From: Ruegeria sp. EL01
GTDB lineage: Bacteria > Pseudomonadota > Alphaproteobacteria > Rhodobacterales > Rhodobacteraceae
Assembly: GCF_900313035.1 (NCBI RefSeq)
Contig: NZ_OMPS01000041.1
Location: 124,001 to 188,000 of the forward strand
Length of the DNA stretch: 64,000 nucleotides
Reading direction: 5' to 3'
Part shown: positions 9,850 through 18,722 of the stretch, one piece after another
Layout: the number at the start of each line of letters is the position of its first letter
How positions within the stretch are numbered: the stretch's first letter is position 1
Translations under genes and position numbers: made by a program
The notes under the pieces: model-generated
The model's input: the letters and a program-made list of their open reading frames with translations, nothing else
What the model was told of the DNA's origin: nothing
Database searches by the model: none

Positions 9850-11261
9850 AACCGATCTCCGATCAAGAACTGAGCCGCGCGGTCCAACCGGATATGCGGC
9901 GGGCCATCGCCGGGGCGCAGAGTCAAATTGGCTGGCGCAAAAGCCATGAATCGATAGTCGTCATCCAGCCAGATGGATGCTCCATTTCTGGCCGGGCTAA
10001 GAAGATGCGACGGATCATCCGGCAACTCACCGGGGTAAAACGCAGCTGGTTTTCCGCTGTCGAGAAGCGTGCCCCGAACGCAAGGCAACTCGGATCCATT
10101 GTGGCTGCGCATCTCTTCAGTCGTGGCGCGCAGTGACGCCAGTGACAAAGCCGCGGTTTCAGCCCCCGCAAAACTCGCGCGGTCGCGCGCATCTCGGGTC
10201 AACGCTTCCATAATCGCGGTTAATCGGGGGTGTTGCAGGTGATGTAGATGATCAGCTTTGGTGGCGGCGAACAGGATGCGCTCGACCCGTTTGCCCAGCA
10301 ATAGTTGGCTAAGCCACGCGTTTCGCCCCGGACGAAAGGCCGACAGGATATCGGCCATGGCCCGGCGCATATCTTCGACCGCTTGTGGCCCTTTGTGAAT
10401 CGCGCCCAGCGCGTCCACCAGTACGACCTGCCGGTCGATCCGGGCGAAATGATCCCGAAAGAATGGTTTCACGACCCGAGACTTATACGCCTCATACCGC
10501 CGCTCCATCTCGCGCTGCAACGTCCTGCGGCGCGATGGACCTGAGATCGGCAATGGCGCAAAGGTCAAAACCGGGGACCCGGCCAAATCGCCAGGCAGCA
10601 GGAAACGCCCCGGCGTGCAATCATAAAACCCGGCCTCGCGGGCGGTGTTCAAATAGGCGGTGAACGCGGCCGCCAGTGCTTGTGCTGCAGGCTCATCATG
10701 TGCGCCCGAAGGATCGACAGAGTGAACCGTTGGCAGGAATTCGACCGCTTCAGCCCGGGTTTCAATGCGCGCCAGTGTTTCTTGCGACCACTCTTCGTAC
10801 GACTTGTCCAGCAAGGCCAGATCGAGCAACCACTCACCCGGGTAATCGACAATATCCAGATGCACGGTGCGCGGCCCCTGCAACCCGGCCAACAATCCCG
10901 CAGGTCGCGCCTTAAACGACAGACGCAGTTCAGACACGGCGCGCGTACTGTCAGGCCAATGCGCTTCGGGACCGGTCAGGGCTGACAAATGGGATTCGTA
11001 GTCAAACCGAGGCACTGTATCGTCCGGCTGCGGTTGCAAATACGCGGCGTTGATCCGTCCCTCTTGCTGCGCAACAAGGCTGGTCATCCGGCCCCGGTCC
11101 AACAGGTTGGCGACCAGAGAAGTGATAAAAACCGTCTTGCCCGACCGCGCCAACCCGGTGACGCCTAAGCGAATGACAGGCTCAAAGAATGTCTCGGACA
11201 CACGATCACCCACGGATTCCACCCCGCGTACAAGACTGTCTGCCAATGATGAGATGACCAA
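9846..11261 (-). CDS. ycjX: YcjX family P-loop NTPase-like protein (DUF463)
   Basis: Predicted nucleotide-binding protein of about 471 residues. The P-loop is GLARSGKTVF near residue 35, and the sequence then follows the DUF463/YcjX pattern (DIVDYPGEWLLDL near 145, and an NTP-binding-like stretch FAATKADHL near 335). There is no ATG start. Two TTG codons are in frame (11276, 11261); the second gives MVISSLADSLVRG, matches the usual length and follows a G-rich stretch that can serve as a ribosome site. First gene of the ycjX-GNAT-ycjF operon, divergent from truA with a 108-base gap. Confidence 0.87.
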   Translation of the reverse strand: MVISSLADSLVRGVESVGDRVSETFFEPVIRLGVTGLARSGKTVFITSLVANLLDRGRMTSLVAQQEGRINAAYLQPQPDDTVPRFDYESHLSALTGPEAHWPDSTRAVSELRLSFKARPAGLLAGLQGPRTVHLDIVDYPGEWLLDLALLDKSYEEWSQETLARIETRAEAVEFLPTVHSVDPSGAHDEPAAQALAAAFTAYLNTAREAGFYDCTPGRFLLPGDLAGSPVLTFAPLPISGPSRRRTLQREMERRYEAYKSRVVKPFFRDHFARIDRQVVLVDALGAIHKGPQAVEDMRRAMADILSAFRPGRNAWLSQLLLGKRVERILFAATKADHLHHLQHPRLTAIMEALTRDARDRASFAGAETAALSLASLRATTEEMRSHNGSELPCVRGTLLDSGKPAAFYPGELPDDPSHLLSPARNGASIWLDDDYRFMAFAPANLTLRPGDGPPHIRLDRAAQFLIGDRL

Positions 11262-11369
11262 GCCGCCGCCCCGCAAATTTTGTTTTACCTAAGATAGGTA
11301 GCGCCCGCAGGACATGCCAGAGTTTTTGCCCCCCTTGCCCGTTTGCGCGCCGCGCTGTACCAGCGGCCC

Positions 11370-12137
11370 ATGCCCAGATATGCGCTGAAAATCGAATACC
11401 AAGGGGAACCGTTTGTCGGATGGCAACGGCAAAAGGAACTGCCGTCGGTGCAAGGCGCGATTGAGCAGGCCCTTTCCCGTATCCAACCCGGAGAACACAC
11501 CATCGCCGCCGCCGGGCGCACAGATGCGGGCGTTCACGCGCTGGGGCAAGTCGCGCATTGTGATCTGATCAAGGAGTGGGACCCGTTCCGCCTGTCCGAG
11601 GCGCTGAATTACCATCTCAAACCTCAGCCGGTCGCCATTGTGAAGGCCGCGCGGGTCGACGACGACTGGCATGCCCGGTTTTCGGCATTGGAACGGCAAT
11701 ATCTGTTTCGCATCCTGATGCGCCGCGCACCGGTGACCCATGACGAAGGCCAGGTCTGGCAGATCAATCATCGGCTGGATGTCAATGCGATGCAGGCTGG
11801 CGCCGATATGTTGATCGGACGGCATGATTTCACCACCTTCCGCTCAACTATTTGTCAGGCGGCAAGCCCGGTCAAAACGCTGGACGCGTTGCGGGTTGAA
11901 CAGGTTCAGGGGTTTTCAGGGCCCGAGGTTCATTTCCACGTACGCGCCCGGTCCTTCCTGCACAATCAGGTCCGCAGTTTTGTAGGAACGTTAGAGCGGG
12001 TTGGCGCCGGTGCATGGTCCCCGGATGATGTGCGCGATGCTTTAGAAGCCGCTGATCGTGCGGCCTGTGGTCCGGTTTGCCCACCGCAAGGCTTGTATCT
12101 GGCGCAAGTTGGATACCCGGCCCCGATCTTTGACTGA
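11370..12137 (+). CDS. truA: tRNA pseudouridine synthase A
   Basis: Makes pseudouridine at positions 38-40 of the anticodon stem. The 255-residue product has the family's catalytic aspartate in GRTDAGVHA (Asp52) and the typical N-terminal sequence [11 protein letters not shown]. An open frame extends upstream to 11343, but the ATG at 11370 gives the standard start. The stop is one base from the stop of the convergent Ni/Co exporter gene. Length and motifs are normal. Confidence 0.96.
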   Translation: MPRYALKIEYQGEPFVGWQRQKELPSVQGAIEQALSRIQPGEHTIAAAGRTDAGVHALGQVAHCDLIKEWDPFRLSEALNYHLKPQPVAIVKAARVDDDWHARFSALERQYLFRILMRRAPVTHDEGQVWQINHRLDVNAMQAGADMLIGRHDFTTFRSTICQAASPVKTLDALRVEQVQGFSGPEVHFHVRARSFLHNQVRSFVGTLERVGAGAWSPDDVRDALEAADRAACGPVCPPQGLYLAQVGYPAPIFD

Positions 12138-12138
12138 A

Positions 12139-13053
12139 TCAAAGCGCGCGCAGCAACAAACCTCCGGCGATAACAACAATCAGTAAACCGGCGACCAATT
12201 CGATTGTCGGGGCCAGAACCGAGGCAAACCGCGTGGCCGACGCAGACGCCAACAGCCCGCCGCGCAAACCAAAAGACGTCCAGCCTACCAATGTGGTAAC
12301 GGTTGCCGTGCCCAGCGCCATGGCAAAGGTCCCCGCTATGCCAACCATCGCAATACCCATCTGCCAGGTGAGGATCAAAACAAATAGTGCTCCGGTACAG
12401 GGGCGGGCGGCAATGCCAGCAATCAGGGCTATGGCTTCGCGCAGGCTTCCAACATTCGCAACATCCTCGGCGCTTGGCCCGTGGCGGTGACCACAATCTG
12501 AACAGACGTCATCATGGTGGTGATGATGATCGTGATGTGCATGGGATGCGTCGGTGCGATGCCGCCTTACAAAACTGCGCACGGCCCGAAACACCAGCCA
12601 AAGACCAATCAACGCAATCGCCCCATAGCTGACCGGAGCCATAACCTTTTCCGTAGCACCGACCATGCTTTCGCGGGACATCTGGAACACAAGGACGCCC
12701 GCGTAGACCAACACGATGGCTGTCACCGCCTGCCCCAGGCTGGACAAAACACTGATTGCGGATAAGCGCCAGAATGCAACCCGGCGGCCAAGCCCGTATC
12801 CTCCGATCAGGACCTTTCCGTGCCCGGGGCCTATGGCGTGAAAAAAGCCGTAAGCAAAACAAACCGTCAGCAAGGTTGCGACTGCCTCGGGCTGTTCGGC
12901 GCGCGCGGCCCGTAGTGACCGGGCGATCTGGTTTTGAAACTCTCGCTGTTCACCGGCAGCCCAGGCCGCCAACTGATCAAACCCGCCGCTGCCCCAGAAC
13001 CAAAGCAACAGGGCACAGGCAATTGCGACCGGTACAATCAGGTATCTGGACAT
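12139..13053 (-). CDS. NicO/RcnA family nickel/cobalt efflux protein
   Basis: Inner-membrane protein of 304 residues with about six helices and the HAIGPGHGK signature near residue 76 seen in NicO/RcnA transporters. A cytosolic loop at about 170-200 is rich in histidine (HAHHDHHHHH, then CSDCGHRHG) and is likely to bind metal. Family members export nickel and cobalt, or import nickel in some hosts; direction cannot be told from sequence. It overlaps the DUF1007 gene by 16 bases, a pairing seen widely in alphaproteobacteria, so the two form an operon. Confidence 0.9.
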   Translation of the reverse strand: MSRYLIVPVAIACALLLWFWGSGGFDQLAAWAAGEQREFQNQIARSLRAARAEQPEAVATLLTVCFAYGFFHAIGPGHGKVLIGGYGLGRRVAFWRLSAISVLSSLGQAVTAIVLVYAGVLVFQMSRESMVGATEKVMAPVSYGAIALIGLWLVFRAVRSFVRRHRTDASHAHHDHHHHHDDVCSDCGHRHGPSAEDVANVGSLREAIALIAGIAARPCTGALFVLILTWQMGIAMVGIAGTFAMALGTATVTTLVGWTSFGLRGGLLASASATRFASVLAPTIELVAGLLIVVIAGGLLLRAL

Positions 13054-13685
13054 GAAAGGCGTATCTCGGTCGCAAAATCTTCCCCGACCAGGGGGATATC
13101 GTTTTCTTCAAGATCGTAATCGGCATCCAATGTCAGCAGAAAGGCCTGCATCTGCGCCAATTGCCCATCAATATCAGGATCCAACCGGTCCAGCTGGCAA
13201 GAGCTGGGTCCGGAAACCGTAACGGGACGGGTCACTTCATAGGCGGTGTAGTAGGTCTCATCAAAAGCCTTGGCCGCCAGCGCGTTCGCGGGAACGGAAC
13301 CGCCTTCGACCGCCCGCAAATGAGTGGTTACGATGCGCCCATCCTCGGTGGTTGCGTGTGGTTCCAGCGGGCCGGACAACAAAACCGGTGCACCGCCAGC
13401 CGTCACGACAAGATCACCGTTGTACCCTTCGATCCATTCGGCGTCGAAGCCGGTCAGAAACCGCTCCTCGGCATCGGTTAGAATGCCATCGAAATCCTGA
13501 TCCAGCTTCATATCTTCCAGAGTCAAAAGCGAAAACAGTTCGTCATACGCCCAGGACACGCGGATATGTGTTAGCTGGCCGGCATCGTCCACAATGAACT
13601 CCAGCCCGGTGTCAATGAAGACATGCGGGTGCGCCAAGACCGGGATCGGCAGGCAGCAGGTTAAAAGGGCGGTCAGCCAGCGCAT
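13038..13685 (-). CDS. DUF1007 family periplasmic protein
   Basis: A secreted protein of 215 residues. Starting at the ATG at 13685 gives a clear signal peptide (MRWLTALLTCCLPIPVLA) followed by HPHVF, the hallmark N-terminus of DUF1007 proteins after cleavage; the exposed histidines suggest metal binding. A longer frame reaching 13736 would bury the signal peptide, so I reject it. Its 16-base overlap with the NicO/RcnA gene indicates co-translation and a role in metal export or metal-responsive transport. The precise function of the family is unknown. Confidence 0.88.
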   Translation of the reverse strand: MRWLTALLTCCLPIPVLAHPHVFIDTGLEFIVDDAGQLTHIRVSWAYDELFSLLTLEDMKLDQDFDGILTDAEERFLTGFDAEWIEGYNGDLVVTAGGAPVLLSGPLEPHATTEDGRIVTTHLRAVEGGSVPANALAAKAFDETYYTAYEVTRPVTVSGPSSCQLDRLDPDIDGQLAQMQAFLLTLDADYDLEENDIPLVGEDFATEIRLSCPDT

Positions 13686-13759
13686 GGCCGCAAGATAGGT
13701 TTTCGGTCTGCCAACGGCAATGCGTTTCGCGATCAAATTGCAGAAACCAGCCGACCGCT

Positions 13760-14560
13760 TCAGGCTGGCGGGAACAACACCAGTGTCTGCAACGCGGTCC
13801 CGACAGGTCCTTGTGTGTCATAGAGGACGGATTGCGACATACCGATGCCCGATGATTGCCAATGCGAAACAGAGTCAGAGGCCAACCAGTCGGAAACCGG
13901 CTCGCGATGAATGTGCAGCGTCAGATCGGTGTTCATAAATCCCATCTCGGTCGGCGGCACATTCCACGAGATTCCATTGCCACAATCGGCCAGCGGGCAG
14001 ATCGATTGAATCGGCGACTGGATTTCGCCATCCAAAAGCGGTGGCGCGCGCATCCATATGGTCTTGGGACCGGGTCCCTGATTGCCACCTTTTGGATAAA
14101 CGACGTCAACGAAATGGGCAAAACCGGGTAAGTCGTGCCGCATCTGACCGATTGGAAAAGGACCATCCACGGTATCACTGATGCTGAGTTTTTCGCTTGC
14201 AGCACTTGGAACGCTACTCAAGTCTTTGCGCACCAGATGCATAGTCGTCGCAGTGCAGCACAACGTGTCGTCCAAATCATGAACGGTCACACGGGTTGTC
14301 GCCAAGGTTTTGGTATGACGCGTGGTTTCTGCAGCAACCCGAAGGCCCGCCAATGGCAGCGGTCGCAACAAATCGACCGTCAGGCGGGTCAGCATCTTCT
14401 CGGGCCCGACCTCAGTTTCAGCGGCGCGTGCGATCAGGCCGGTCACCGGCCCCGCGTGGCAATGATCGGCGGACCAAGGCCCGCGCACGGGATCATTGCC
14501 AATGAAAGCCCCATCAGGGCTAAGTCGAAAGTAGGACTGCATCCGCTGGTCAGTTGGCAT
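13760..14560 (-). CDS. Acyl-CoA thioesterase-like protein (double hotdog)
   Basis: A 266-residue protein with the TesB-like/thioesterase superfamily layout: an N-terminal hotdog (GPWSADHCHAGPVTGLIARA near residues 26-45) and a second hotdog from about 150 to the end with the NTDLTLHIHREP strand. Such enzymes hydrolyse acyl-CoA. It sits 12 bases after the acyl-CoA dehydrogenase gene on the same strand, so the pair is probably an operon for acyl-CoA turnover. The substrate is unknown. Start: ATG at 14560. Confidence 0.85.
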   Translation of the reverse strand: MPTDQRMQSYFRLSPDGAFIGNDPVRGPWSADHCHAGPVTGLIARAAETEVGPEKMLTRLTVDLLRPLPLAGLRVAAETTRHTKTLATTRVTVHDLDDTLCCTATTMHLVRKDLSSVPSAASEKLSISDTVDGPFPIGQMRHDLPGFAHFVDVVYPKGGNQGPGPKTIWMRAPPLLDGEIQSPIQSICPLADCGNGISWNVPPTEMGFMNTDLTLHIHREPVSDWLASDSVSHWQSSGIGMSQSVLYDTQGPVGTALQTLVLFPPA

Positions 14561-14572
14561 TCTCGGTATGTC

Positions 14573-15808
14573 TCAGACTTTTTCCTGCGTGTGCTTCTTT
14601 AATTCGGCCCGCGCCACCTGTCGGCGATGCACCGCATCCGGTCCGTCCGCCAGCCGCAACGTCCGCACGTGGGTCCACGCCGTGGCCAAAGGTGTGTCCT
14701 GGCTGACCCCTTGACCGCCGAACATCTGCACGGCCTCATCAATGACTTTCAGCGCGACCCGAGGTGCAACCACCTTGATCTGGCTGATCCATGGGGCGGC
14801 CGCGCGCGCATCGCCCTGATCCATGTACCACGCAGCCTTGAGACACAGCAGGCGGGCCATCTCGATCTCCATTCGGCATTCGGCAATGATGTCGAAATTG
14901 GCGCCCAGCTGGGCCAGCTTTTTGCCAAACGCCTCGCGCTGCATCGACCTTTTGCACATCTGGGCCAACGCGCTTTCAGCCTGTCCGATGGCACGCATGC
15001 TGTGGTGGATACGACCGGGTCCCAGGCGACCCTGAGCGATTTCAAAACCGCGCCCTTCGCCCAGCAGAATATTCTCGGCAGGCACCCGCACATCTGTGAA
15101 CCGGATATGCATATGACCATGGGGCGCATCATCATGACCGTAAACCTGCATCGGCCGCAGAATTTCGATGCCTGGTGCATCAGCAGGAACCACGATCATT
15201 GACTGACGCTTATGCTTTGGCTGTTCTTCTCCACCGGTCTTGACCATGACAATGTAGACTTTGCACCGCGGGTCACCGGCCCCTGAGGACCACCATTTTT
15301 CGCCATTCAGCACATAGTCTTCCCCGTCCCGCACACAGGACATTGCGACGTTGGTTGCGTCTGACGAGGCCACATCCGGTTCGGTCATCAAATAGGCAGA
15401 CCGGATTTGCCCATCCAGCAGCGGCCTCAGCCACTGTTCCTTCATCTTCTCGGTACCGTATCGTTCAAAAACTTCCATGTTTCCGGTATCGGGTGCCGAG
15501 CAATTGAACACCTCAGCGCCTAGTGGCGTCTTGCCCATTTCCTCGGCAAAATACGCATACTCGATCGTCGTCAGTCCAAACCCCTTGTCGCTGTCCGTCA
15601 GCCAGAAGTTCCAAAGCCCTGCCGCTTTGGCTTTCGCCTTCAGACCTTCAAGTATTTCCGCTTGGCGGTCGGTGTATTGCCACCGGTCGCCCTTGTCGAT
15701 TTCGGCTTGGTAGTCTTCTTCAAGCGGCATGATCTCGTCCCGGATCATCTCGGCAACGCGTTGCAAAAGCGCGCGGTTTTCCTCGCGCAGAACAAACGAC
15801 ATATTCAT
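14573..15808 (-). CDS. Acyl-CoA dehydrogenase (ACAD10/11-like)
   Basis: FAD-dependent dehydrogenase of 411 residues that would introduce the first double bond in an acyl-CoA. Seen in order: N-terminal helical domain; the FAD/substrate strand AYLMTEPDVASSDATN near 140; the middle beta domain with EKWWSSGAGDP near 175; a C-terminal four-helix domain with GRIHHSMRAIGQAE and the FAD-contact sequence MFGGQGVSQDTPLA near 365. The ATG at 15808 follows a textbook AGGAGG with seven bases between; the longer frame from 15877 is not needed. It heads an operon with the thioesterase gene. Confidence 0.93.
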   Translation of the reverse strand: MNMSFVLREENRALLQRVAEMIRDEIMPLEEDYQAEIDKGDRWQYTDRQAEILEGLKAKAKAAGLWNFWLTDSDKGFGLTTIEYAYFAEEMGKTPLGAEVFNCSAPDTGNMEVFERYGTEKMKEQWLRPLLDGQIRSAYLMTEPDVASSDATNVAMSCVRDGEDYVLNGEKWWSSGAGDPRCKVYIVMVKTGGEEQPKHKRQSMIVVPADAPGIEILRPMQVYGHDDAPHGHMHIRFTDVRVPAENILLGEGRGFEIAQGRLGPGRIHHSMRAIGQAESALAQMCKRSMQREAFGKKLAQLGANFDIIAECRMEIEMARLLCLKAAWYMDQGDARAAAPWISQIKVVAPRVALKVIDEAVQMFGGQGVSQDTPLATAWTHVRTLRLADGPDAVHRRQVARAELKKHTQEKV

Positions 15809-15934
15809 GAAAATTCCTCCTGAAGTACCGAAACCGGACTGTACCTTTGCAATTGAGGATGGCTTAACTTTCATCACACTGTCCAGCTAGGTGACGGGAC
15901 GTCACCACATTCATTTTCAAAGCAGGGGATCCAA

Positions 15935-16870
15935 ATGGCATTATTGATCGATACTGGATTGTCGAACTGGACAAGCGACGCAGACATTGCCCGCGATGTC
16001 TTGCGCCAGATGCCGGATGCAGATGTTCGCACCCCCGAAACGATAGGGAACGCGAACGACATCACCATGATGGCGGTTGTCGATCTCAAGACCAATCGTC
16101 TGAGTGATCTGCCCAACCTGAAACTGGTCCAAAAACTTGGGGCCGGCGTGGAAACAATTGTCGACAATCCTGACCTTCCAAACCACGTCCGGATTGCGCG
16201 ACTGAAGCCTGATGCGCCAGCACAGGGAATTGCCGAGTGGTTTCTGGCCTATATCCTACGCGCCCAAAGGCATATGGCGTTTCACGCCGCCGCCCAACAA
16301 CGGGCAGAATGGCAGCCCAAAGCCCCAACATTTACACCGAGCACCGTGGTCGGCGTCTTGGGGCTGGGCCATATCGGCAGCCGCACTGCGCGTATGCTTC
16401 ATGCGGTCGGATTTCAGGTCATGGGATGGAGCCGGTCACCCAAGCAGATCGATGGCATCACCTGTTTGCATGGCGAAAGCGCCCTGCCCGGTTTGCTGGG
16501 TCAATGCGATCATGTGTGCGCGATCCTGCCTTCCACTCAACAAACCGTAGGCCTGTTCGACGCGAATATGCTGGCCGCAATGAAACCCGGAAGCCAGCTG
16601 TTGAACGCCGGTCGTGGTGATCTGATTGACGAGCAGGCCCTGATCGAAGCGCTGGACCGCGGCAGGCTTGGTCACGCGGTTCTTGATGTGACCTGCGAAG
16701 AACCCCTGCCCAAGGACAGCCCGTTGTGGCGGCACCCGGCCATCACGATCACCCCACATGTTTCGGGGTGGCATCTGGGCGATGCATTGTCAGATGTCGC
16801 AGAGAATTTCCAAAGGTTGGCCGCCGGGTCGCCATTGTTGCACGAAGTGGATCGAAGCAGAGGCTACTGA
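15935..16870 (+). CDS. D-isomer 2-hydroxyacid dehydrogenase (glyoxylate/hydroxypyruvate reductase type)
   Basis: NAD(P)-dependent reductase of 311 residues. The nucleotide-binding motif is GVLGLGHIGSRTA near 141-153. The catalytic set is visible: Arg in NAGRGDLID (about 229), Glu in TCEEPLP (about 258) and His in TPHVSGWH (about 276). Its size and sequence fit the GhrA-like group, which reduces glyoxylate or hydroxypyruvate. It lies divergent from the acyl-CoA dehydrogenase and 1.5 kb from the broken ureidoglycine gene; a link to glyoxylate from purine breakdown is possible but only suggested by position. Confidence 0.9.
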   Translation: MALLIDTGLSNWTSDADIARDVLRQMPDADVRTPETIGNANDITMMAVVDLKTNRLSDLPNLKLVQKLGAGVETIVDNPDLPNHVRIARLKPDAPAQGIAEWFLAYILRAQRHMAFHAAAQQRAEWQPKAPTFTPSTVVGVLGLGHIGSRTARMLHAVGFQVMGWSRSPKQIDGITCLHGESALPGLLGQCDHVCAILPSTQQTVGLFDANMLAAMKPGSQLLNAGRGDLIDEQALIEALDRGRLGHAVLDVTCEEPLPKDSPLWRHPAITITPHVSGWHLGDALSDVAENFQRLAAGSPLLHEVDRSRGY

Positions 16871-16880
16871 CCCAATAAGA

Positions 16881-17237
16881 TCAGGGTGCCATGATCCACT
16901 TACCGCTGGCATCCTGGCATCGGCGCGTCCGAATTTCGCGGATCTGATCCGAGCCTTCCGGTTGAATGAAATGCTGCAGCTCGACACAGTTTCCCTGCAC
17001 ATTGCCAACGCGGATGGTTCCTGTCGACCCGGTTGCCTCGTTTACCCAGGATTGCTCTTTTCCCACGCTGGGATTGCCGTTGGACAGCAGAGTGTTTGAG
17101 GCCACACTTACCACCTCAAAATCTGCAGGTGTCAGACCCATTTCCGCGATGATCCGAGAAAGCGGCTTGGCATGCGCCGCCCCAACGAACAGAGCCACAC
17201 CTAGTACCGCCGCAGTGAAAGAATATCGGGTGGTCAT
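16881..17237 (-). CDS. Small secreted hypothetical protein
   Basis: An 118-residue product beginning at the ATG at 17237 with a signal peptide (MTTRYSFTAAVLGVALFVG, cleaved after AHA). The mature part has two cysteines, consistent with one disulfide, and resembles small periplasmic surface-antigen-type proteins, but I do not recognise a named family. The open frame continues 380 bases upstream to 17618 through sequence without coding character, so the longer version is rejected. It runs convergent to the 2-hydroxyacid dehydrogenase gene. Confidence 0.7.
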   Translation of the reverse strand: MTTRYSFTAAVLGVALFVGAAHAKPLSRIIAEMGLTPADFEVVSVASNTLLSNGNPSVGKEQSWVNEATGSTGTIRVGNVQGNCVELQHFIQPEGSDQIREIRTRRCQDASGKWIMAP

Positions 17238-17411
17238 GCTTGCCTCGCTGAATTGAAATCTGTTTGATCCCGACGATATACCCCGGCGCGCGCAGGGCCA
17301 ACCCCCCGGCTCGTACCTTGAAAATACCCCGAACAAACCTATCGCAAGGCGCTGGCCAGGAGCGTCAGACCTTTCCCCCCATAGTGCCAGAAAACGACCC
17401 CAAGGCACGCA

Positions 17412-18244
17412 ATGACACATCCAACGTATTATGCCCCGCAAGGTGGACATCCTGGCCAGGATCAACTTTTGACGGACTGCGCCATGTTCACCGACGCCTA
17501 TGCGGTGATCCCGAAGGGAACGATACGTGACATCGTCACCAGCTACCTGCCGTTCTGGGAAATACCCGCCTCTGGGTTCTGTCCCGTCCGTTGAGTGGGT
17601 TTGCCGAGACGTTTTCACAGTACATTATGGAGGTTCAGCCCGGTGGCGACAGCGATCGGCCAGACACTGCTCCTGATGCGCAGGAGGTTCTGTTCGTCGT
17701 TGAAGGCGAAGTGACGCTGATTGTGAATGGCACGCCTCACCTCTTGGACACTGGGGGATAGGCCTATATTCCGCCCGGTTGCGATTGGACTTTGCACAAT
17801 CGTTCGGACGAAACCGCCCGGTTCCACCGGCTGCGCAAGGCCTATGAGGCCGTTCCGGGCTTGTCCGAACCGGATCCGATCATCACGAATGAGCGGGACG
17901 TCGCGCCGATGCCTATGCCCGATACCGAGGGGCGATGGTCCACCACCCGTTTCGCAGATCCTCAGGATCTACGTCATGACATGCACGTAAACATCGTCAC
18001 TTTCGCGCCCGGCGGCGTGATCCCTTTTGCAGAAACCCATGTCATGGAGCACGGGCTTTATGTGCTCGAAGGGAAAGCGGTTTACCGGCTCAATCAGGAT
18101 TGGGTCGAAGTCGAGGCCGGTGACTACATGTGGCTGCGCGCCTTTTGCCCGCAGGCGTGTTACGCAGGCGGTCCGGGGCGATTTCGGTACCTTCTGTACA
18201 AAGACGTGAACCGCCACATGCCCTTGTCACTGTCCAAGCGCTAA
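17412..18244 (+). pseudogene. (S)-ureidoglycine aminohydrolase, broken by a frameshift and a stop
   Basis: The enzyme is a bicupin that releases ammonia from (S)-ureidoglycine late in purine breakdown. The remnant covers the full length (about 277 codons). Frame 0 from the ATG at 17412 reads YYAPQGGHPGQDQLLTD and on to SYLPFWE. A single A is missing at about 17560-17562 (GGGAAATACC for an expected GGGAAAATACC), after which the expected sequence NTRLWVLSRPLSGFAETF continues in the next frame. In that frame TAG at 17759-17761 interrupts TGG-AYIPPGCDW. The second cupin (17792-18244, with HVMEHGLYVLEGKAVY) is otherwise intact. Two independent lesions make a functional product very unlikely. Confidence 0.9.
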
Positions 18245-18344
18245 GGCGCAATTGAACACATCATTGGTATTTGCTGTGTCAGGGCTTCACAGGGCCAAGT
18301 GAATCTGATGAAATAACAGTGTTTTTAGCACTGGAGATAGTTTG

Positions 18345-18668
18345 ATGTTACTGCGTGGAACAACGGTGGCCCTGATGGCTTTGCTGGGTCTTACAACACT
18401 TGATGCAGCGCCCGCTGCGGCCAAAGAGGAAACCAAATCCGTTTTCGTCATGAGCCGTACATGGGCCGTCACGCAGGTCTCGGACGCACCAGTTATCTTT
18501 CGCGCCACACGTGACAACAACAACCTGAACCCTTTTGGTCCACCGCCACGTCTTCGCACCATTCAAGCCATTGCCGCGATTCAGCAAGCCACGGGCTGCA
18601 GAGCCGTCGTGCCCAGTATGTATCAGAACATCTCGGGCCAGTTTTTCTCGCAAGTCAATTGCAACTGA
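18345..18668 (+). CDS. Small secreted hypothetical protein
   Basis: A 107-residue product whose ATG at 18345 follows GGAG at a suitable distance; a TTG three bases earlier is less likely. Residues 1-26 are a signal peptide ending AAPAAAK. The mature part contains two cysteines (GCRAVV near 88 and the penultimate-but-one VNCN end), likely a disulfide. I recognise no family. It sits between the ureidoglycine aminohydrolase pseudogene and the GAPDH gene, on the same strand as both, with no sign that it belongs to the purine locus. Confidence 0.65.
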   Translation: MLLRGTTVALMALLGLTTLDAAPAAAKEETKSVFVMSRTWAVTQVSDAPVIFRATRDNNNLNPFGPPPRLRTIQAIAAIQQATGCRAVVPSMYQNISGQFFSQVNCN

Positions 18669-18722
18669 CCCCTTGTCAGATCGGGCATTGAGGTCGCCTC
18701 GGCGGCCTGCCATAGCTTGCAC

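Noticed and set aside
13686..13759. A Zur- or Nik-type operator before DUF1007
   Set aside because: Only a loose GCAAT...ATTGC dyad is seen; spacing and half-sites do not match a known metal box.
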